59,988 bases of DNA from Thioploca sp. (GTDB lineage Bacteria > Pseudomonadota > Gammaproteobacteria > Beggiatoales > Beggiatoaceae). Under the pieces are notes generated by a model. That model did no database searches. It was not told where the DNA came from and worked only from the letters and a program-made list of their open reading frames with translations. Position 1 is the stretch's first letter, and every line of letters begins with the position of its first letter. Below, in pieces: positions 54,894 through 59,988 of the stretch. The position numbers were made by a program, and so were the translations under genes. The stretch spans positions 1 through 59,988 of the forward strand of contig DAOUSL010000005.1 of assembly GCA_030627235.1 (NCBI GenBank), in the 5' to 3' direction.

Positions 54894-55208
54894 TTATAAA
54901 ATCAATAATCGTTCTACTAAATTACCATTTTGTAGATGTTCCGTGATGATTTCATCAATATCAGATTTATTTTGGAAAGTATACCAGGTTTCTTCTGGAT
55001 AAATCACCATAATTGGCCCATATTGACAACGATCCATACAACCAGCAGTATTGGCTCGTACTTTACCCTTGCCAATAATCCCTAGTTCTTTAGTACGTTG
55101 TTTCAAATAATCACGCATTTCCTGAGCTTGATAATTTTGACAACAATTTCCTTCAGATCGTTGATTAGTACAGAAAAATATATGATAACTATAATGAGAA
55201 TCAGACAT
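54894..55208 (-). CDS. Thioredoxin-like [2Fe-2S] ferredoxin
   Basis: This 104-residue protein of the shethna-type/thioredoxin-like 2Fe-2S family begins HIFFCTNQR with the first cysteine, then GNCCQNY, and has the second pair in TAGCMDRCQYGP. Four cysteines with this spacing bind a [2Fe-2S] cluster in such proteins. PIMVIYPEETWYT and the C-terminal helix complete the fold. It probably carries electrons in the cytoplasm. It is downstream of bioA on the same strand, 24 bases away, and could be co-transcribed. Confidence 0.85.
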   Translation of the reverse strand: MSDSHYSYHIFFCTNQRSEGNCCQNYQAQEMRDYLKQRTKELGIIGKGKVRANTAGCMDRCQYGPIMVIYPEETWYTFQNKSDIDEIITEHLQNGNLVERLLIL

Positions 55209-55232
55209 AATTTATTTAAAAAATAATTAAAA

Positions 55233-56513
55233 TTAAAGAGTATTAACCACTTCAATTATAGCATCAGTTACCTGAGTAAGTTCTGCTGGAGTAATAATAT
55301 ATGGTGGCATTATATAAATAAGATTTCGAAATGGACGTATCCAAACTCCAAGTTTAACAAATTTTTGTTGGACTTGTTCAATATTTATCGGTTTTTTAAG
55401 TTCCACAATCCCAACTGCACCTAAAACTCGTATATCAGCCACTTGTGGTAAAGTGGAACATGGTATTAATACATTAGATAATTGTTTTTCAATCTGAGCA
55501 ATCCGTTGTTGCCAAGGACTTTCTAATAAAAGCTTAATACTTGCTACAGCTACGGAACAAGCTAATGGATTAGCCATAAAAGTAGGGCCGTGCATAAAAA
55601 CTTCTGGTGGATTACTTGAAATAGTATCACTTATTTTACTATTTGTCAGAGTTACTGCCAAGCTCATATAACCACCAGTCAAAGCTTTGCCTAAACATAA
55701 AATATCAGGAATTATATCAGCTTGCTCACAGGCAAATAAAGTTCCAGTACGTCCAAATCCAGTAGCAATTTCATCTAAAATTAATAAAACTTTATATTCA
55801 TCGCATAACTTTCTAACTTGTCGCAAATATTCTGGACAGTAAATTCGCATCCCACCAGCACCTTGCAATAATGGTTCTAATATTACTGCTGCAATTTCAT
55901 TATGATGTTGTTCTAGTAATGTTTTGAAACTAATTATATCTTTTTGATCCCAAGCTGCATCGTGTTTACAAGTTGGAGCTTCAGCAAAATAATGGGATGG
56001 TAATATATGAGAAAAAATATTATGCATACCACTAATTGGATCACAAACTGCCATTGCTCCAAAAGTATCACCATGATAACCAGAACGAATTGTCAATAAT
56101 TTTTGTTTTTCTGATTGTCCAGAAGCATACCAATATTGAATAGCCATTTTAATAGCTACTTCTACTGCTACTGAACCGGAATCACAAAAAAAAACTTGTT
56201 CCAATGATTCTGGGGTAATTTTTATTAATAATTCTGCTAATTCTACAGCTGGCCGATGAGTTAAACCACCAAACATGACATGAGCCATTTTATCCAATTG
56301 AGAATTTATAGCAGCATTTAATTGAGGATGATTATAACCGTGAATAACAGACCACCACGATGCCATGCCATCTATCAATTTACTACCATCTTCTAATTCC
56401 AGATACACACCTTCAGCAGCCACAACTGGATATACTGGTATAGGATTGTGCATTGATGAGTACGGATGCCAAATATGTTTTTTATCAATAGATAGCCAGT
56501 CTTGTTGGTTCAT
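55233..56513 (-). CDS. bioA: Adenosylmethionine-8-amino-7-oxononanoate aminotransferase (BioA)
   Basis: The 426-residue class III aminotransferase starts HIWHPYSSM, typical of BioA. It continues with DGMASWWSVIHGYNHP, FCDSGSVAVEVAIKMA, HGDTFGAMAVCDP, LILDEIATGFGRTGTLFACE (PLP Asp), GKALTGGYMSLA (PLP Lys) and MHGPTFMANPLACSVA. It makes 7,8-diaminopelargonic acid in biotin synthesis using S-adenosylmethionine as amino donor. No other bio gene is adjacent. Downstream is a ferredoxin, and upstream is the motor pair on the same strand. Confidence 0.95.
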   Translation of the reverse strand: MNQQDWLSIDKKHIWHPYSSMHNPIPVYPVVAAEGVYLELEDGSKLIDGMASWWSVIHGYNHPQLNAAINSQLDKMAHVMFGGLTHRPAVELAELLIKITPESLEQVFFCDSGSVAVEVAIKMAIQYWYASGQSEKQKLLTIRSGYHGDTFGAMAVCDPISGMHNIFSHILPSHYFAEAPTCKHDAAWDQKDIISFKTLLEQHHNEIAAVILEPLLQGAGGMRIYCPEYLRQVRKLCDEYKVLLILDEIATGFGRTGTLFACEQADIIPDILCLGKALTGGYMSLAVTLTNSKISDTISSNPPEVFMHGPTFMANPLACSVAVASIKLLLESPWQQRIAQIEKQLSNVLIPCSTLPQVADIRVLGAVGIVELKKPINIEQVQQKFVKLGVWIRPFRNLIYIMPPYIITPAELTQVTDAIIEVVNTL

Positions 56514-56577
56514 TTTTATATATTTATAAATGTGGATGCTGAAATTAATGTATTACAAGACAATAATATCTAGGAAT

Positions 56578-57606
56578 TTAGCGACGATAAGTCAAAACAA
56601 TTTCTATCCTACGATTAAGCTGTTTTTTATCTTTATCATCATTTTCCAATCTAATTCTTTCCCAAGTATAATTATCTTCGGCAGTCCTGCTGACAGGTTT
56701 ATAGCTACCAAATGAGGTGGCAGACATCAAAATTTTAGCTGGATTAATCTCAAGCTGTTCTTTTAAAAATAAAAATACTTCCAATGCTCGTTCAGAAGCT
56801 ATTTTTAGATTATATTCTTGACTTTGTTGCGAATCGATATCATATTGTTTCGGTGCGGTTATATCAGCATGACCTTGAATTTGAATTTCTTGAATTGCTG
56901 GTAATTTAGTTTTAATTACATTGCCCACAGTAGTTAATATATCTCGGCCTCGAACTTTTAATTTAGCTTTCCCAGAAGTAAATAACACACTGCTGCCAAA
57001 GCTAATTTTCTGTTCTTGCAAAGTAGTATCTTCTACACAAATACTATCATCTTGTAAAATTGGAATACAATGTTCACTATCAGTAGCAATAAAGTTATAA
57101 TTACTGGCAATTTGTTTAAATAATTCATCTTTACTCATCTCAACTTTGGAAGTATCTGGGCCGAAACCTTCATATTTCACTAAGTTCTTATAGTTTTTTA
57201 GTTTATATTTTAATTTTTTATTATCTTCTTCATATGCGTTCAATGAAATTTGGCATTCTTGTAAATCTAACTTACAACTTTTTAGCTTAGTTTCTAATAT
57301 CTTAACTTGTAACTGTAATTCAGTTTTATCATCACTCATTTCTTGGGTACTGAATTCACAGATAGCAGTTTTTTCTATACAAGATGCTAATTTTGCTTCC
57401 AATATTTTGATTTGAGAGTTTAAATAAGCTATTTCTTGATTATATTCTTGTTCTAATTGAGCAGTGTATAAATTATTGTTTATAACCGATTCTGTAGCAG
57501 AAATTTTCACTACTATGAAGGCTATAAAAAAGAAAATAAATAAATGGAAAAACAGGTCAGAAAAACCTATCCAAGAAACATTGCTTTCAGTATCATCATT
57601 GAACAT
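56578..57606 (-). CDS. MotB/ZorB-like OmpA-domain stator subunit
   Basis: I start this 342-residue protein at ATG 57606, with AGGA upstream, rather than the longer frame at 57642. One membrane helix (about 18-38, LFFHLFIFFFIAFIVVKISA) is preceded by Asp17 in WIGFSDLFFHL, the position of the proton-carrying Asp of MotB/ExbD-type subunits. A coiled coil with several cysteines follows (about 45-140), then an OmpA-like domain with SSVLFTSGKAKL, QGHADITAP and LNRRIEIVLTY. It is encoded two bases after the MotA-like partner. ZorB of Zorya phage defence and MotB are the closest architectures. Confidence 0.78.
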   Translation of the reverse strand: MFNDDTESNVSWIGFSDLFFHLFIFFFIAFIVVKISATESVINNNLYTAQLEQEYNQEIAYLNSQIKILEAKLASCIEKTAICEFSTQEMSDDKTELQLQVKILETKLKSCKLDLQECQISLNAYEEDNKKLKYKLKNYKNLVKYEGFGPDTSKVEMSKDELFKQIASNYNFIATDSEHCIPILQDDSICVEDTTLQEQKISFGSSVLFTSGKAKLKVRGRDILTTVGNVIKTKLPAIQEIQIQGHADITAPKQYDIDSQQSQEYNLKIASERALEVFLFLKEQLEINPAKILMSATSFGSYKPVSRTAEDNYTWERIRLENDDKDKKQLNRRIEIVLTYRR

Positions 57607-57607
57607 T

Positions 57608-59002
57608 TTAGTTCCTTTTAGTTTTATCCAACAATTTTTCAAATAAGCTTTTTTTGATGATTAAACCACTTTGATCCATCACATCTTTAACTAACTTAAC
57701 ATTAATTTTATTAATTTCCGTAACTCTAGTAGTCTGATCAGTATATTCATCAAAAGCTGTAGCTAAATCTCTAGAATTTTCACCAATATCTTTCAAGAAA
57801 TCACAAATAATAATAGTTTTCAGTTTTTCTGTTTCACAAACTTGCTCATTAATCTTTGCTACACCAGCATGTAAATCATTAACAACAAGTTGAACTTGTT
57901 CATCTATATTTGATTTTAATTCACAAACTTGCATAAATTCAACTCGTAATTTATCATAAATTTGCTTAACTTCTTGCTCCCATGAACTAATTAAAATTGC
58001 CGCAGTTTTTTCTAAATTACGATCTAAAATTACTTTAGCATTTTCAGTGTTATGGTCTAGATAAATTCCATGAGTATTAATAAGAGCTTGAACCTGTTCA
58101 ATTAAATCATGTTTAAATGCTTCTTGTGATTCTTTCAAATCGTTACTTATAGATACCAAGCTATTCAAAAAAGGATGGTGAATATTTTTAATATCAGAAT
58201 TTAATTTTTCCATTCGAGCAGCAATACTATCACCACCAGCAATAAATTTATTTTGTAATTCACTAGTTTTCTGTAACTGTTCTTGAAAGGTAGTTTGAGA
58301 ACTTTTGATTATTTCTAATGCACCTTGAATATTTTGTTCTGAATGAGATAATAATTTTTCTAACGAGTTTTGGTTGGAATTTTTCAATTCATCCAATACC
58401 ATAGATAAAGTTATGATATTTTCCTCATCTTTATTCAAGAAGTTTTGTAATAGAGAATATAAATTAGAAATGTCTCGAATTGAGCCATTTAATTCATTTT
58501 GTTCTAGCTGTTTTTCTCGTAACCAAAGGCCTCTATAGAATATAAGTTCAATGCCTCTTAATATATAACAAAAAATTGCAAATAAAATTCCAGCAGCGCT
58601 GAAAGCTAATCCACTTTTAATTGCATGAGCCATATATTCTTGATTTTTAGCTCCTAATTCATGATTAGTAACAGTAGTAAAAAAATCTGGAGTAATAGCA
58701 CTTTGTACTGATAGAGCCGCTCCAGCTAGACCAACTAATAAAAATATTTCAGCAAAAAAATGATAACGTTTGGTAATTTTATTGATAGTTAATTCTATTA
58801 CAAATGGCTGAGGATGTTTGTAAGTTCTAATTTTCTGCCAAGTACCAGAGATAAAAAATGAATAAAAAAATGTGGTTAAAACTATAACAAATAGAAACAT
58901 ATGGATACTAAACCAAAAATGTTCTTGGTAGTATACTAGCCATTCACCATATGCAAAATTAGTTATATCGCTGTTAATTAATAATTTAGAGAAATCGTCC
59001 AT
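57608..59002 (-). CDS. MotA/ZorA-like motor subunit with long coiled-coil tail
   Basis: The 464-residue protein has three membrane helices: about 29-52, 82-103 (IFLLVGLAGAALSVQSAI) and 128-150 (KSGLAFSAAGILFAIFCYIL). The last two match the pore helices of MotA/TolQ/ExbB-type stators. A roughly 300-residue cytoplasmic coiled-coil tail follows (160-464; for example LSHSEQNIQGALEIIKSSQT). MotA and ExbB lack such a tail. ZorA of the Zorya system has one. The MotB-like partner is encoded next. No flagellar, ton/tol, zorC, zorD or zorE gene is in the window. Confidence 0.75.
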   Translation of the reverse strand: MDDFSKLLINSDITNFAYGEWLVYYQEHFWFSIHMFLFVIVLTTFFYSFFISGTWQKIRTYKHPQPFVIELTINKITKRYHFFAEIFLLVGLAGAALSVQSAITPDFFTTVTNHELGAKNQEYMAHAIKSGLAFSAAGILFAIFCYILRGIELIFYRGLWLREKQLEQNELNGSIRDISNLYSLLQNFLNKDEENIITLSMVLDELKNSNQNSLEKLLSHSEQNIQGALEIIKSSQTTFQEQLQKTSELQNKFIAGGDSIAARMEKLNSDIKNIHHPFLNSLVSISNDLKESQEAFKHDLIEQVQALINTHGIYLDHNTENAKVILDRNLEKTAAILISSWEQEVKQIYDKLRVEFMQVCELKSNIDEQVQLVVNDLHAGVAKINEQVCETEKLKTIIICDFLKDIGENSRDLATAFDEYTDQTTRVTEINKINVKLVKDVMDQSGLIIKKSLFEKLLDKTKRN

Positions 59003-59869
59003 AAGCTGCTAGGTTTAATTGATTTGGTATTGAATAAATCTTAACATTATTTTGATAATACTACTAATAATTTACCAATAAGTGTTCCGATTCTATCTTT
59101 TAAGTCAGGTAAGATGGGTAATTCATTTTATCGTTGCTTATATTACCAGACTTATTTTAACCATTTTTTAGCATGTTGCATTAGACATACTTTAATCTTT
59201 AATTATAGTAATGTTGGTTTATAATTTCTAATGATTATGAAAAAGATTTTACATATTTTTTTACCATTTGTTAAATGTGATAATTGGATTTAACAATCTG
59301 TTAAATTGTGTTGACTTTATATTCAAGACCAAAATACAATGGTTAACTCGTGAGCCGAATATGTTTGATTGATAAATTATGATTTGGTAAAACCTTGCTA
59401 CGCTTTTCCAAGTTGCTGTAGTTGGGTAATTGTTGAAACGGACACTTTACTTAATGAAAGGTTATTTACCTTGTGTATCTGTACCAGATGCGTTTGGTGG
59501 TACAACTGTTTATGATATTATGTTAAATCAACAGGTAGATATTTTTATTTTTGATTTAGATATGGGCAGTATTAAGCCTCGTTAAAAATAGTTCCAACTA
59601 AATTTTGAAGGCCTATTTTCAGCGGCTCAAGCAAGATGTTATAGGCGCTGCTCCACTACGTTACGCAACGCCTATAATGGCGAGTTGAGGAGATGATATA
59701 ACACCTGAAAAAACAAAACATTTATCGTAATGATAAACTTCATTGCGTTACACCAGCCCTACAAAAACATTTTGCACTCCTAATTAAACTTAATAATTAA
59801 CGCTCCTTCTCCCAAAATTGTCATAATTTCCAAATTAACAGCAATATTCATCATTTCCCATTGAACTGG
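59003..59869. other. Gene-poor right region with remnants and an inverted repeat
   Basis: It holds a short frame, 59454-59585 (YLMKGYLPCVSVPDAFGGTT then VDIFIFDLDMG), that could be a response-regulator receiver remnant. It also holds an attC-end-like sequence at 59620-59640 (AGCGGCTCAAGCAAGATG). A 9-bp inverted repeat TTATAGGCG (59639-59647) / CGCCTATAA (59669-59677) surrounds ACTACGTTACGCAA. The region 59003-59450 is A/T-rich with nothing that I can support. Confidence 0.4.
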
Positions 59870-59988
59870 CTAACGTGTATCTGTACCAAAATATGGTAGT
59901 GTTATAGATGTAATGCCAAGATAAATTATATTAAGAAAAACATTTATAATAATGATGAATAAAAGAATCCCTACCCAAATTGCTCCAA
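59870..59988 (-). CDS. C-terminal end of a membrane protein, cut by the window edge
   Basis: The minus-strand frame is open to the right edge and ends in TAG at 59870-59872. It encodes GAIWVGILLFIIIINVFLNI, then YLGITSITLPYFGTDTR. The long hydrophobic helix supports an integral membrane protein. The family cannot be told from this fragment. Confidence 0.45.
   Translation of the reverse strand, partial: GAIWVGILLFIIIINVFLNIIYLGITSITLPYFGTDTR

Noticed and set aside
56578-59002. A full Zorya defence system
   Set aside because: Only ZorA/ZorB-like genes are present. bioA and ferredoxin lie on one side and a gene-poor stretch on the other. No helicase or ZorC/ZorE-like gene is visible.

Overview
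The window is a piece of an AT-rich (roughly one third GC by eye) gammaproteobacterial chromosome, probably from the sulfur-oxidising Thiotrichales/Beggiatoaceae group. Three things point there. dsrN-dsrR, accessory genes of the reverse dissimilatory sulfite reductase pathway, are present at 6.5-8.2 kb. A Dnr-type regulator faces a hemerythrin/DUF2249/NnrS-like operon, which suggests nitrogen-oxide respiration. The glyW-cysT-leuZ type tRNA operon (Gly-GCC, Cys-GCA, Leu-UAA) and the rlmE-ftsH pair have the gammaproteobacterial order. The species assignment is inference.

Layout. 0-5.6 kb: a broken gene at the left edge, a proA remnant, the nitric-oxide-type regulator and its divergent operon, a tandem UspA protein and rodZ. 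5.7-10.5 kb: an OmpA lipoprotein, dsrN, dsrR, a solitary gspF and xthA, separated by palindromic repeats. 10.7-16.97 kb: a block bounded by a perfect 27-bp inverted repeat. It carries an unusual P-type ATPase, two methyltransferases (one a sarcosine/dimethylglycine N-methyltransferase type), an aminotransferase and broken genes, and looks acquired. 17-27.7 kb: purK-purE, a large three-receiver hybrid kinase, a cyclic-nucleotide-binding protein with a nucleotide-transporter/HEAT protein, and a PH-domain protein. 27.7-28.3 kb: the tRNA operon, whose tRNA-Leu(UAA) gene is split by a group I intron. 28.3-34.3 kb: an ExeA-type ATPase, three tandem small EF-hand-like paralogues, a membrane TPR protein, a PilZ domain set inside an adenylation-domain C-terminal fold, and a methyltransferase truncated by a repeat. 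34.3-38.4 kb: rfbB-rfbA-rfbC, an OmpA protein with thrombospondin type 3 repeats, and glutaredoxin. 39-46.3 kb: a rhodanese, a CCA-adding enzyme with an inserted ComEA-like helix-hairpin-helix domain, a secreted ComEA-like protein divergent to it, relA, an unknown protein and an integron-cassette-like membrane gene. 46.3-54.8 kb: an orphan Cache sensor, a PAS hybrid kinase, rlmE and tandem ftsH. 54.9-59.99 kb: a thioredoxin-like ferredoxin, bioA, a MotB/ZorB-like and MotA/ZorA-like membrane motor pair, and a gene-poor right edge.

The most notable items are four. The first is a cyanobacterial-type group I intron in a gammaproteobacterial tRNA-Leu(UAA). The second is a Cca protein whose HD segment is replaced by a ComEA-like HhH domain, next to a free-standing ComEA-like gene. 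The third is a free-standing protein in which PilZ splits an AMP-binding C-terminal domain. The fourth is a ZorAB-like stator pair without the other Zorya genes. Small palindromic repeat families are scattered through the window; they supply stop codons for xthA and purE and have truncated one methyltransferase.
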